From: Lachnospiraceae bacterium
GTDB lineage: Bacteria; Bacillota; Clostridia; Lachnospirales; Lachnospiraceae
Length of the DNA stretch: 35,913 nt
Direction of reading: 5' to 3'
Assembly: GCA_016287095.1 (NCBI GenBank)
Contig: JAEEVK010000022.1
Coordinates: 1-35,913, forward strand
The notes under the pieces: generated by a model
What the model saw: only the letters and a program-made list of their open reading frames with translations
Told to the model about the DNA's origin: nothing
Databases searched by the model: none
Part shown: piece after piece, positions 5,532-14,358 of the stretch
How positions within the stretch are numbered: the stretch's first letter is position 1
Layout of the letters: each line of letters starts with the position of its first letter
Position numbers and translations under genes: made by a program

Positions 5532-8222
5532 TTATTTAATGATATTTGCTCCGGCAAGAGTTACTTTCTGCTGGAAATCACCATATACAGTATTGTTATA
5601 AGTGATTGTAACACTCTTTACAAGCTTGCTTGTGCCTTCGCCGTTTATAGCTACATCTGCATCTGTAATCGCACTAACAGGAAGCTTCTTGCCATCAATA
5701 TAGAATTCATAGCAGTCTGTTGCTATAGCTACAGGAGAAGTTTCCGTAGTCTTATCTTTTACAAACTTATATGTTACTGTAGGCTGATTATTTTTAACAT
5801 TAATGCTCTTCCTACCTATTGTGGTAATCTGCTGAGCATTAGTAGATCCAAGAATCAGGCTGTATGTAGAAATAGTGTACTGACCTGCTTCCAGCTTTTT
5901 CTGATAAGCATATGCCTGAAGCTTTATTTCCAAAGTATCATCGGTGATAAGCTCAGGAAGAGTGGTAAGATACTGACCATCCTTTTGAACAGTGTATAAA
6001 TAAAGCTTTGTACCATCAGGAACTCCGAAGTCCGAAGCCTTTAATGCGGGAGAAGGAGCAGCCCCAAGGAATTTTATAAGTTCCTTGTTTACAGTATAAT
6101 TACCATCTACACCCTCGACGCTGACAGTTACTACCTGAGGTAATACATCGCCTTCTTTTATAGCAGTGTCTACAGTGTAAACACTTATCTCAGGATTTGA
6201 GATTCTCCAACCTCTTGCTTCAGATTTATCTGATACCTGGAAGTTAACTACTGCTGAAGCTGTACCACAAGTAACCTTAGCACTGATAATTCCTTCCTTA
6301 GAATATGCTACCGAGCCACCTGAAACCTTTAATTTACCTTTTGTAAATGAACCGAACGATACAACACCTGTAGCCATAGTAGTATCAATCTGAGATATGG
6401 TGATAGGCTCATTCTTCATCTCTTCGCCATACTGATCCTTAACTACTACTGTGATCTCGATACTGTCATTTGCCAAAGCATTTACATTCAAGAAGCTCTT
6501 ATTAAGTGTTGCGGTAATGGTGTTTACTTTCTTTTCAGCTTTTATCTCTACATCTGCAGTAGCATAGTCTTTTCCATTTTTATAGAAAATAACGGTAACA
6601 ACACCTGTGTTATTAGGAATAAGAGTATATCCGCCGGATGCAGATTTATTGCCTATGAACATAACAGTTCCATTATTGGTATCAACCTTATCAATACCTT
6701 CCTGATCCAAGGTATTATATGTTTCCTTGCCTGTTACAGCATCTTTATATACAAAGAGTGCCTCAATAACTGCAGTAGTATCATCTACTGTAAATGTCTT
6801 CTTTAATGTATCGTTTGATTTCATATACACACCATCATCAGTTGTGATAGTATATATTATTCTGTCAAACTTGGGTTCATATGAAACAATTGCTACATTT
6901 TCTTTCTTGATGTAAACAGGAAGACCATCCTTATATCCTTTTAATACTGTAATATTGAAGGTATGTACCTTATCAGGCAGTGAGAAATAAACCTGGGTAC
7001 CGCTTCCATATGCATCATAAACATCTTTTTCTGCCAAAGCCACATCAACCACTACTTTATCTTTTACATTATTAGTGATATCTATGTCTTCTGCATTATA
7101 ATACTTAAGACCAAGATCTGCCATAGTATTGTACAGAACCTTTGTATTTGTTACTTCGATCCTGGCAATATCCATTTCATTTCCACTAACCGCCTTAAAG
7201 CTTATGACATTTTCTGTATTTCCGGAAAGTTCAATATAATAAACAGCATCTGCATCCATGTTTGAAAGCATTTCAACAGTTACATCAGTACCGTTAGCGG
7301 TTACATTTTTAATATATGCACTCTTAGAAACTTTAATGTCATCGATCAACATTGTATACAGATTGATATCTTTTGCTTTAATATCTGAAGCATTAGTAAC
7401 GCCCGATATTACGAATGTATCAAGTGCTGTCTGCTTAACGCTATACTTTGAAGGAGCTGTAGTAGGGGTAGGCGTTACAGTAGGTGTAGGTGTCTCAGTA
7501 GGTGTTGGCGTTACAGTAGGTGTAGGTGTCTCAGTAGGTGTAGGTGTAGGAGCTTCACCCTTAACAGTTACCGTAAATATCTTTGTTGCCGTAGGTGCAG
7601 AATATTTGCTGCTCTGATATGTTACAGCAGTGAATTTATATGTACCGGGCTCAGGGAATCTAACGGTATACTTTGAACCATACCCATTATTCTTAGTGAT
7701 TACTGCATCCGCATTATCACAAGTCAGCTTTCTGTAATCGTTATCCTTACTTCTTGACATAACAATTGAAAGCTTTGTTCCAACTTCATATTCACTTCCA
7801 TCCTCAATACCTTTGACTGAGAAATTATCATCAGCATTCTTTTTTACAGTTATTTTTATATTTTTTGCAAAAATCGTCTTTTCAGTGGACTTATTTCTAA
7901 CTGTAATCAGAACCTTGGTACTTCCTTTTCCAGATGCATTAATAGTACCTTTTGAATTGCTCACTGTACAAATTGATTCATCTTCTGACTCCAGCTTAAT
8001 ATCCATAGTCTTAGAATCATAATTTTTTAACACTTTTTTTACAGTAAGGTAATCATAATACTTTGCCTTTGTGCCATCTGTAGTTTTTCCCTTACATCCG
8101 CCCAAGTAAAGTACTTTCGAAGCTTTTTTAAGGGAAGGTGTCGTAGCAGCCTGAACCGGTACTACGCCTATAACCAGCACCAAGATTAATAAAGCTGCTA
8201 AAAACTTAGTTACTCTTTTCAT
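5532..8222 (-). CDS. Large secreted surface protein with Pro-Thr linker, paralogue of upstream gene
   Basis: This 896-aa protein has a signal peptide (about residues 1-25, ending VPVQA). A domain with the motif LYLGGCKG (38-45) follows. Residues 55-128 look like a bacterial Ig-like (BIG_2 type) fold, and a second beta-rich domain runs to about 222. A PTPTPTETPTPTVT linker spans 224-257, followed by some 640 residues of beta-rich sequence. I see no LPXTG motif, transmembrane tail or SLH domain, so it is probably released or held non-covalently. It resembles the 872-aa protein along nearly its whole length, but only this copy has the Pro-Thr linker. The ATG has GGAGG 6 nt upstream and lies 23 nt after the stop of that paralogue, so both are one transcript. 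No enzymatic motif was recognised. Confidence 0.8.
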   Translation of the reverse strand: MKRVTKFLAALLILVLVIGVVPVQAATTPSLKKASKVLYLGGCKGKTTDGTKAKYYDYLTVKKVLKNYDSKTMDIKLESEDESICTVSNSKGTINASGKGSTKVLITVRNKSTEKTIFAKNIKITVKKNADDNFSVKGIEDGSEYEVGTKLSIVMSRSKDNDYRKLTCDNADAVITKNNGYGSKYTVRFPEPGTYKFTAVTYQSSKYSAPTATKIFTVTVKGEAPTPTPTETPTPTVTPTPTETPTPTVTPTPTTAPSKYSVKQTALDTFVISGVTNASDIKAKDINLYTMLIDDIKVSKSAYIKNVTANGTDVTVEMLSNMDADAVYYIELSGNTENVISFKAVSGNEMDIARIEVTNTKVLYNTMADLGLKYYNAEDIDITNNVKDKVVVDVALAEKDVYDAYGSGTQVYFSLPDKVHTFNITVLKGYKDGLPVYIKKENVAIVSYEPKFDRIIYTITTDDGVYMKSNDTLKKTFTVDDTTAVIEALFVYKDAVTGKETYNTLDQEGIDKVDTNNGTVMFIGNKSASGGYTLIPNNTGVVTVIFYKNGKDYATADVEIKAEKKVNTITATLNKSFLNVNALANDSIEITVVVKDQYGEEMKNEPITISQIDTTMATGVVSFGSFTKGKLKVSGGSVAYSKEGIISAKVTCGTASAVVNFQVSDKSEARGWRISNPEISVYTVDTAIKEGDVLPQVVTVSVEGVDGNYTVNKELIKFLGAAPSPALKASDFGVPDGTKLYLYTVQKDGQYLTTLPELITDDTLEIKLQAYAYQKKLEAGQYTISTYSLILGSTNAQQITTIGRKSINVKNNQPTVTYKFVKDKTTETSPVAIATDCYEFYIDGKKLPVSAITDADVAINGEGTSKLVKSVTITYNNTVYGDFQQKVTLAGANIIK
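7471..7542. repeat. Two 36-bp tandem repeats encoding the Pro-Thr linker
   Basis: The unit beginning GGCGTTACAGTAGGTGTAGG at 7471 recurs at 7507 with a single base change at its end. The units encode 12-residue TPTPTETPTPTV-type blocks of the surface protein linker. Such repeats can change copy number by slippage. Confidence 0.9.
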
Positions 8223-8245
8223 TTTTTACCTCCATTTTCTTGATT

Positions 8246-10864
8246 TTATTGTTTAGTGATGAGACGTTCAACATCAGCTGTCTTTGTAAACGCTCCAAAG
8301 CACGGATTAGGGATAAGGAAATCCACGCTTTTTACAAATACAGTTCCAATAGAGCTCTCAACACAATCAACCTTTTTAATATATTCAGAAATGTCCTCGC
8401 CATCCAGATAAAAAGAAAAATAATCTGAAATAACATCCTCCCATCCATTTTCGGGTTTGACTGTATATGATTGACGTTTTTGTATCACATCAACTTCAGG
8501 GTCGGTATCTATCACCAGTATAGTCGCAGAATCGCATAATTGGATTTTAGATGAATCTTTTCCTGCAATAACATTATAAACCGAAATTTTATATTCCCCG
8601 GATGGTAGTTTTTCCTGAAATGAATAGGGAATAAACTCCAAATCCAGATATGAGGGAACAATACACGGAATGTCATCATTGACATAAATACTGTCTCCTT
8701 TGTCAGCACAGTATTCCACGCTCATACCATAAAACCCTGTTCCCACATCAACATTATAAAAATCTGCGGCCTTTTTATGATCAGGCACAGAATCAAACCA
8801 ATATCCTATACCCTCACCGACATAATAGCCATCTTTAGATATTTCAACCGAGATAAATGTGCTTTTAGGTTCTTTTTCATCCAATGTAACTGCTGTATCT
8901 ATTACCTTATTACCGTCTATCTTTAATTTGTAACTATAATTCAAAGCCGATGATTCATATGGAATATCACACATATAAACATTAAACCTTTCGGCAAAAT
9001 TACCTGATCTGACTTCTGCTATCAAGATCTTTTGTCCATTAAATGCCGGACAATCACTGCCATTTAATAAAAATCTTCCTTTGGATATCTCATTAAACGC
9101 TAATTCCCCAATATCCTTCTTGTTCAGATCATCTTGAGTAATACAATATCCTTCAGCATCTATAAGTGCCCCATACTGATCATACATATCTGCTTTTATC
9201 AATATATAATCCTCCACATAAGGATTTGTATTTAAATGATTCTTACTCAAATCAATCCTTAATTCAGAAGGAATTCTGGCAGGGCCAACCGTCACATCAA
9301 AAGATCCGACTGTCTCATCACCACTAAATGCAATAATATGTGTAGTTCCCTCATTATTTAATATAAGCTTATATCCACCGGCAGATGTTTTTTCACCTAC
9401 CATTAAAACCGTCATATCACTTACTAAAAGATTTGTAATACCTGCCTGGTCAAAATTTTTAAAAGTACCATCGTCCATTTTAAATAATGCTTCAAGTACT
9501 ACATTGTCTTTTAGCGGCACATAATTTACACAAGTATCGCCTGTTTTAAGATAATTTCCATTATCCTGCTTAATGGTATAAATATATTCTCCGGAAAACT
9601 GAGTCCCTTTTTGCGGCAAACTCTTAATGACTTTTTCAGAAGTTATTATCTTCTCTTTGCCTTCCGTATCTTTCGGAGTTATCTTTAAAGTAGCAGTAAC
9701 CTTTGTTGACAGGTCTTTATCAGAAAAATATATTTTTCTTCCAGTTACATAGCCTTGTATAAAACTTTCATCATAAAGATTTAAACTAACCTCAGAGGAT
9801 AAATCATTCCCAACAACAGCAGTTATATCTACTCCATCATTATTATAAAATCTGAATTCTAATTTTGTCTCCTGACCAGCCCTTACAGCATCATCAACAA
9901 TCTCAAATGATGCAACATCACTTATTGTGCTTGGGGCAGACAAGAACTTAAACCCAAGACCATCATATTTAACAACATATTCTTTTTCTGAATCAAAGGG
10001 TTCAAAAAAAACTATTTCAGCCTCATTGTTATTAACAGTCAATTTCTCAGTATATGAATAAAACAGTTCCACTCCGTCCTTTATCTCACAAAGTGAGATA
10101 TCTGCTTCTTCCATATCTTCATCTACCGGTCCGCCGCAAAGCATAATACTGTTGCAGCTTAATTGAATAAGCTCTGCATCTTTTTCTTTAACCGTAACCG
10201 ATAACTCTTTTTGAGCGGTAAATCCGGGATACTTTTTGCTCTGATATGATGCCGCTATTAATTTATATACCCCCGGGTCAATAAAAGTAATCCTAAAGCT
10301 AATACCGTCATTTAACGGAGTTATCTCTATTCCTTCATCATCGCAGATTATTGTACGCTTATCCGTATAATCGCCCGGCATACTGACTATTAATGAGTCT
10401 CCATCATAAATACCGATATCATCGTCTAACCCGGTAACCACCAAAGACTCTTGATCAGCATTTTGTTTTACGATTATTCTTATATTTGATTTAAGGACCC
10501 GCTTGTTGTTCTTTTTGGACCTGACAATAACAGTTACTTCAGTCTCTCCGATTCCTGCTGCATATACCCTGTCTTTACCATTATCAACTATCGCCACAAC
10601 ATCCGAGGCTGACTTAAGGATAATATCATAGGATTCAAGGTCAAAACCATCAATGATTTTTCTTACATTCACATACGCTTTATACTTTGCCTTTTTACCT
10701 TCCTTGGTATGCCCTTTACATCCTCCGATATAAAGTGTTTTTGTCTTAGTTTTTAGCGATAACTGTTGAGATGCAGCTTTGACATTGCTTACCCGGGCAG
10801 ATTCACCGGCAAGTCCTAATGTCAATGAAAATACAAAAATGAAATATATAATTAATCGACGCAA
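8246..10864 (-). CDS. Large secreted surface protein, first of a tandem paralogous pair
   Basis: This 872-aa protein begins with a signal peptide (about residues 1-30, ending VSNVKA). The motif LYIGGCKG (about 43-50), an Ig-like domain and a further beta-rich domain with YKLIAASYQSKKYPG (about 195-209) follow. All align with the 896-aa downstream protein (there LYLGGCKG and YKFTAVTYQSSKYSA). Similarity continues in the middle, with EALFKMDDG against EALFVYKDA and SAGGYKLILNNEG against SASGGYTLIPNNTG. It lacks the Pro-Thr linker. The start is a TTG with GGAGG 8 nt upstream. I see no anchor signal and no catalytic motif. It is likely an exported, adhesin-like or structural protein of unknown role, co-transcribed with its paralogue. 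Confidence 0.8.
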   Translation of the reverse strand: MRRLIIYFIFVFSLTLGLAGESARVSNVKAASQQLSLKTKTKTLYIGGCKGHTKEGKKAKYKAYVNVRKIIDGFDLESYDIILKSASDVVAIVDNGKDRVYAAGIGETEVTVIVRSKKNNKRVLKSNIRIIVKQNADQESLVVTGLDDDIGIYDGDSLIVSMPGDYTDKRTIICDDEGIEITPLNDGISFRITFIDPGVYKLIAASYQSKKYPGFTAQKELSVTVKEKDAELIQLSCNSIMLCGGPVDEDMEEADISLCEIKDGVELFYSYTEKLTVNNNEAEIVFFEPFDSEKEYVVKYDGLGFKFLSAPSTISDVASFEIVDDAVRAGQETKLEFRFYNNDGVDITAVVGNDLSSEVSLNLYDESFIQGYVTGRKIYFSDKDLSTKVTATLKITPKDTEGKEKIITSEKVIKSLPQKGTQFSGEYIYTIKQDNGNYLKTGDTCVNYVPLKDNVVLEALFKMDDGTFKNFDQAGITNLLVSDMTVLMVGEKTSAGGYKLILNNEGTTHIIAFSGDETVGSFDVTVGPARIPSELRIDLSKNHLNTNPYVEDYILIKADMYDQYGALIDAEGYCITQDDLNKKDIGELAFNEISKGRFLLNGSDCPAFNGQKILIAEVRSGNFAERFNVYMCDIPYESSALNYSYKLKIDGNKVIDTAVTLDEKEPKSTFISVEISKDGYYVGEGIGYWFDSVPDHKKAADFYNVDVGTGFYGMSVEYCADKGDSIYVNDDIPCIVPSYLDLEFIPYSFQEKLPSGEYKISVYNVIAGKDSSKIQLCDSATILVIDTDPEVDVIQKRQSYTVKPENGWEDVISDYFSFYLDGEDISEYIKKVDCVESSIGTVFVKSVDFLIPNPCFGAFTKTADVERLITKQ

Positions 10865-10887
10865 AATTACTGCCTCCGAATTAAAAA

Positions 10888-10938
10888 CACTATAATGCAG
10901 TTTTTCAATAAAGTCCTCCGTATCATCAATTTATAGTG
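10888..10938 (-). promoter_or_regulatory. Hairpin in the 5' leader of the surface protein operon
   Basis: CACTATAA (10888-10895) and TTATAGTG (10931-10938) are perfect complements, so the leader RNA can fold an 8-bp stem around a loop of 35 nt just upstream of the ribosome binding site. A TTTTTAATT tract follows the stem in the RNA. It may be an attenuator, an mRNA stabiliser or part of an operator. Confidence 0.35.
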
Positions 10939-10958
10939 GTCATCGGACTCTATGCTAC

Positions 10959-10987
10959 ATTATAGTGTATTCGCTTAATAAATTCAA
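10959..10987 (-). promoter_or_regulatory. Sigma-A promoter of the surface protein operon
   Basis: On the minus strand -35 TTGAAT (10987-10982), 17-bp spacer and -10 TATAAT (10964-10959). Transcription would start near 10952, leaving a leader of about 88 nt. The -10 lies inside one arm of an 11-bp inverted repeat, ACACTATAATG, whose other arm is at 10887-10897. Confidence 0.7.
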
Positions 10988-11105
10988 TTAAATTTTGTTA
11001 AATTCGCAAAAAATTTACAAACCACGTCTCTTTGTGTCAGAAATTGGGCAAGAAATGAAAATTTATGTTTCAAATATCTTGTTTCCGGTCATATTTGTGA
11101 CATAA

Positions 11106-13817
11106 TCACTTCAGTGCTGCCAGTCTCTCATTAACCTGCTCGTACATGCTGGTGTACTTAGCAAGCTTCTCCTTCTCCTCGTTCAGTTTAGCTTCAGGAG
11201 CCTTATTTACGAAATTAGGATTAGCGAGCATACCGTTTACACGCTTAAGCTCTCCTTCAAGCCTTGTCTTTTCCTTCTCAAGTCTCTCGATTTCCTTGGC
11301 AATATCTACAAGCTCTGCAAAAGGAATGTAGATTACTGCACCATGGATAACTGCCGAAACTGCATCATCACCGATACCGGTCTTATCCGACTGGATGGTA
11401 ACCGATGATGCTCCGCCGAGTGCCTCAAAGAATACCTTGCTGTTTGTAAATATATTCTTTACTTCATCGGACTCTGTTACTACGTATACCGCTGCCTTAC
11501 GTGAAGGAGCTACACCTAGTTCAGTACGTACATTTCTGATACCCTTTACGGCTTCCTTTATGAGCTCAACTGCCTTTTCCTCTGCTGCGAAGCTGTAGTC
11601 TGCCTTAAATACGGGCCAATCTGATATCATGATGGACTCATATTTGTCTGCCAAACCCTGCTCAGCCTTAAGGTTACAGAAGATTTCCTCTGTTACGAAA
11701 GGCATGAAGGGATGTAAGAGCTTTAATGCATCTGTAAGAACGCTGTTCAATGTCCAGATAGCTGCCTTCTTGGTCTCAGTATCCTCACCGTAGAGTCTGG
11801 GCTTAACCATCTCGATGTACCAGTCACAAAGCTCCTCCCAGATAAAGTCATAAACCTTCTGGGCAGCTATACCAAGCTCGAATTTCTCAAGATCTTCGGT
11901 AACTTCCTTTGTTACATCGTTCATCTTGGAAAGTATCCACTTATCGGCATCCTTTAAAGAGCCCTTTACAGAATCTATAGAAGCCTCGAAATCAACATCT
12001 ATTCCCGCATCCTTCATCTGCTGCATGTTCATCATGATGAAACGAGAAGCATTCCAAACCTTATTTGCGAAGTTACGTGCAGCCTCTACTCTTGACCAGT
12101 AGAAACGCATATCGTTTCCGGGTGCGTTACCGGTGATGAGCATAAAGCGCAGTGCATCTGCACCGTATTTATCAATTACCTCAAGAGGATCGATACCGTT
12201 TCCTAAGGACTTGCTCATCTTTCTTCCCTGATCGTCTCTTACAAGCCCGTGGAAAAGAACCGTATGGAAAGGCCTTTCTCCCATCTGCTCATATCCTGAG
12301 AATATCATTCTGATAACCCAGAAGAAGATGATATCGTAACCTGTTACAAGTACATCCGTAGGATAGAAATAATCAAGATCCTTTGTCTTCTCGGGCCATC
12401 CGAGTGTTGAGAAGGGCCAAAGTGCCGAGCTGAACCATGTATCCAGGGTATCGGGATCCTGTGTAAGATGAGCGCTTCCGCACTTAGGGCACTTATGAGG
12501 TGCTTCCTTTGATACTATGATCTCACCGCAGTCATCACAGTACCATGCAGGTATCCTGTGTCCCCACCAGAGCTGTCTTGATATACACCAGTCACGGATG
12601 TTGTCGGTCCAGTTAAAGTAGGTCTTTTCCATTCTCTCCGGTACGAGCTTGATATCGCCGTTCTTAACGCCTTCTACGGCAGGCTTGATCATCTCGTCCA
12701 TCTTTACGAACCACTGCTTCTTGATCATGGGCTCTACTGTAGAATGACAGCGATAACATGTACCAACATTGTGCGAGTAATCCTCTATGCGTACAAGAAG
12801 CCCCATCTCATCGAGTTCTTTAATGATCTGCTTTCTTGCCTCATAACGGTCCATGCCGGCAAACTTTCCGCCGTTTTCGTTGATGGTAGCGTCGTCATTT
12901 AATATATTGATCTCAGGCAGGTTGTGACGCTTTCCTACCTCGAAGTCATTAGGGTCATGAGCGGGTGTGATCTTAACTACACCGGTTCCGAAATCCTTTT
13001 CTACATAGCTGTCGGCGATGATCGGGATCTTTCTGTCTACAAAAGGAAGCCATACGTAGCCGCCTACTATGTCCGAATATCTCTCATCATCAGGGTTAAC
13101 TGCTATACCTGTATCACCGAGCATGGTCTCGGGACGTGTGGTAGCAAACTCCAGAAATCTGGTCTTTGATATGGAGCCGTCAGCCTCGATGAAAGGATAC
13201 TTGATGTGCCAGAAATGTCCCTGCTGCTCCTCGTAATTAACCTCTGCATCAGAGATGGATGTCTGACAAACAGGACACCAGTTAACTATACGAGATCCCT
13301 TATATATCCAGCCCTTGTCATAAAGCTTTGTGAATACCTCGGTAACGGCCTTGTTACAGCCCTCATCCATGGTAAATCTCTCACGCTCCCAGTCACAGGA
13401 TGAACCGAGCTTCTTCAACTGGCTTACAATTCTTCCGCCGTATTCCTTTTTCCAAGCCCATGCACGCTCAAGGAATTTCTCACGTCCGAGTTCTTCCTTT
13501 GAGGTACCTTCTTTTTTAAGTGTCTCAACAATCTTTGCCTCGGTAGCTATGGAAGCATGGTCTGTACCGGGCTGCCAGAGTGCATTATATCCCTGCATAC
13601 GCTTGAAACGGATAAGTATATCCTGCATGGTATTGTCAAGTGCGTGACCCATATGAAGCTGTCCGGTGATATTGGGGGGCGGGATCACGATGGTGAAGGG
13701 TTTCTTTGTTTCATCTACTTCTGCATGGAAGTATCTTTTCTCTACCCACTTTGAGTAGAGGCGGTCTTCGATCTGTTTGGGATCGTAGGTTTTAGCCATT
13801 AATTCTTTCTCTGCCAT
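11106..13817 (-). CDS. valS: Valyl-tRNA synthetase
   Basis: This 903-aa class Ia aminoacyl-tRNA synthetase charges tRNA-Val with valine using ATP. It shows the HIGH-type motif [17 protein letters not shown] near residue 45, the connective editing domain with zinc-type cysteines (CPVCQTS, CYRCHS, CDDCGE, CPKCGS), and the KMSKS motif [10 protein letters not shown]. The anticodon-binding domain and the C-terminal tRNA-binding coiled coil ([18 protein letters not shown]) follow. The start is [15 protein letters not shown] at 13817, with AGGAAGG 8 nt upstream. An in-frame extension to 13979 is rejected because it runs through a palindromic insert. Expression is controlled by the T-box leader upstream. 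No clear terminator follows the stop. Confidence 0.97.
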   Translation of the reverse strand: MAEKELMAKTYDPKQIEDRLYSKWVEKRYFHAEVDETKKPFTIVIPPPNITGQLHMGHALDNTMQDILIRFKRMQGYNALWQPGTDHASIATEAKIVETLKKEGTSKEELGREKFLERAWAWKKEYGGRIVSQLKKLGSSCDWERERFTMDEGCNKAVTEVFTKLYDKGWIYKGSRIVNWCPVCQTSISDAEVNYEEQQGHFWHIKYPFIEADGSISKTRFLEFATTRPETMLGDTGIAVNPDDERYSDIVGGYVWLPFVDRKIPIIADSYVEKDFGTGVVKITPAHDPNDFEVGKRHNLPEINILNDDATINENGGKFAGMDRYEARKQIIKELDEMGLLVRIEDYSHNVGTCYRCHSTVEPMIKKQWFVKMDEMIKPAVEGVKNGDIKLVPERMEKTYFNWTDNIRDWCISRQLWWGHRIPAWYCDDCGEIIVSKEAPHKCPKCGSAHLTQDPDTLDTWFSSALWPFSTLGWPEKTKDLDYFYPTDVLVTGYDIIFFWVIRMIFSGYEQMGERPFHTVLFHGLVRDDQGRKMSKSLGNGIDPLEVIDKYGADALRFMLITGNAPGNDMRFYWSRVEAARNFANKVWNASRFIMMNMQQMKDAGIDVDFEASIDSVKGSLKDADKWILSKMNDVTKEVTEDLEKFELGIAAQKVYDFIWEELCDWYIEMVKPRLYGEDTETKKAAIWTLNSVLTDALKLLHPFMPFVTEEIFCNLKAEQGLADKYESIMISDWPVFKADYSFAAEEKAVELIKEAVKGIRNVRTELGVAPSRKAAVYVVTESDEVKNIFTNSKVFFEALGGASSVTIQSDKTGIGDDAVSAVIHGAVIYIPFAELVDIAKEIERLEKEKTRLEGELKRVNGMLANPNFVNKAPEAKLNEEKEKLAKYTSMYEQVNERLAALK

Positions 13818-13841
13818 GTTTTTTACCTTCCTTTCTCTTCG

Positions 13842-14022
13842 GTTACTATTCGCGTCTGTCCAAAAACACTCATAAACCTCACTGCTTCGCAGTGAGCTGC
13901 TGCTACGCAGCTTATGTTTACTCGTGTGTTTTGTCCAGCCTCCGTGGCTTAATCTGCATAAATGCAAATCTGCAAACAAGTTTGCGCTTTGCGTTTAATG
14001 CAGATTAGCCGCGAATAGTAAC
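13842..14022. mobile_element. MITE-like palindromic insert with 13-bp terminal inverted repeats
   Basis: GTTACTATTCGCG at 13842-13854 and its exact complement at 14010-14022 bound a 181-bp segment. It lies between the T-box terminator and the valS start. Inside are TCACTGC-TTC-GCAGTGA and AGCTGC-TGCTAC-GCAGCT hairpins, enclosed by an imperfect stem (CAAAAACACTCATAAAC with GTTTACTCGTGTGTTTTG). A third long hairpin is closed by TAATCTGCAT/ATGCAGATTA. It encodes no credible protein. Ends and folding suggest a non-autonomous element; a structured leader RNA is the alternative. It lies wholly in the untranslated leader, so any valS transcript contains it. Confidence 0.6.
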
Positions 14023-14027
14023 TATTC

Positions 14028-14315
14028 AACAAATTAAGCCCCCACCGCATAAGGACGATGAGGGCTATCGTGATACCACCTTAATTCACCGGAGAGTAAG
14101 CAAACTAACTCGTGATCCGGTCTCATTTACGCTGCTCTGACAAGCTGCTCGTCTGTAACGGGACTTCCCGATGTTTCCTACTATTTGACACCCTTCAGAA
14201 ACACTGCTCAGGAGCTACCTTCATTAAACTTTCATGAGACAATCTTTCAGCCTTGGATCGTCCTCTCTGACACTTCCGTTTAACTAATCCTCTCCGTCAA
14301 TGCATTTTTATATAT
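14028..14315 (-). promoter_or_regulatory. T-box riboswitch controlling valS
   Basis: The minus-strand leader contains the conserved T-box sequence AATTAAGGTGGTATCACG (14086-14069). It is followed by a terminator, AGCCCTCATCG paired with CGGTGGGGGCT (14068-14034), then TTAATTTGTT. Upstream is a stem I region with an AGAGAGGA segment. GAAGGTAGC contains a GTA valine codon at 14218-14216, my candidate specifier. In this class, uncharged tRNA pairs with the specifier and with the T-box bulge to form the antiterminator, so valS is expressed when valyl-tRNA is low. The specifier assignment is inferred from the gene downstream. Confidence 0.9.
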
Positions 14316-14321
14316 GAACGA

Positions 14322-14350
14322 ATCTTACACTATCTTTTAATATTTGTCAA
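14322..14350 (-). promoter_or_regulatory. Sigma-A promoter of the T-box-valS transcript
   Basis: On the minus strand -35 TTGACA (14350-14345), 17-bp spacer and -10 TAAGAT (14327-14322). It begins 9 nt after the stop of the foldase lipoprotein gene. Read-through from that gene would be stopped by the T-box terminator unless antiterminated. Confidence 0.8.
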
Positions 14351-14358
14351 TCACTTTT

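Noticed and set aside
7471-7542. Possible CRISPR-like array
   Set aside because: The units are adjacent without unique spacers, in frame in a coding gene, and there are no cas genes.
7258-7617. Plus-strand open frame with GVGVTVGVGVSVG repeats
   Set aside because: It is the antisense of the Pro-Thr linker repeats of the surface protein.
11020-11105. Terminator after valS
   Set aside because: Only a 6-bp CAAATA/TATTTG pair with a long loop and no T run is present; too weak to call.
13818-13979. 54-residue N-terminal extension of valyl-tRNA synthetase
   Set aside because: It runs through the palindromic insert, and a good ribosome binding site precedes the ATG at 13817, where the normal ValS N-terminus begins.
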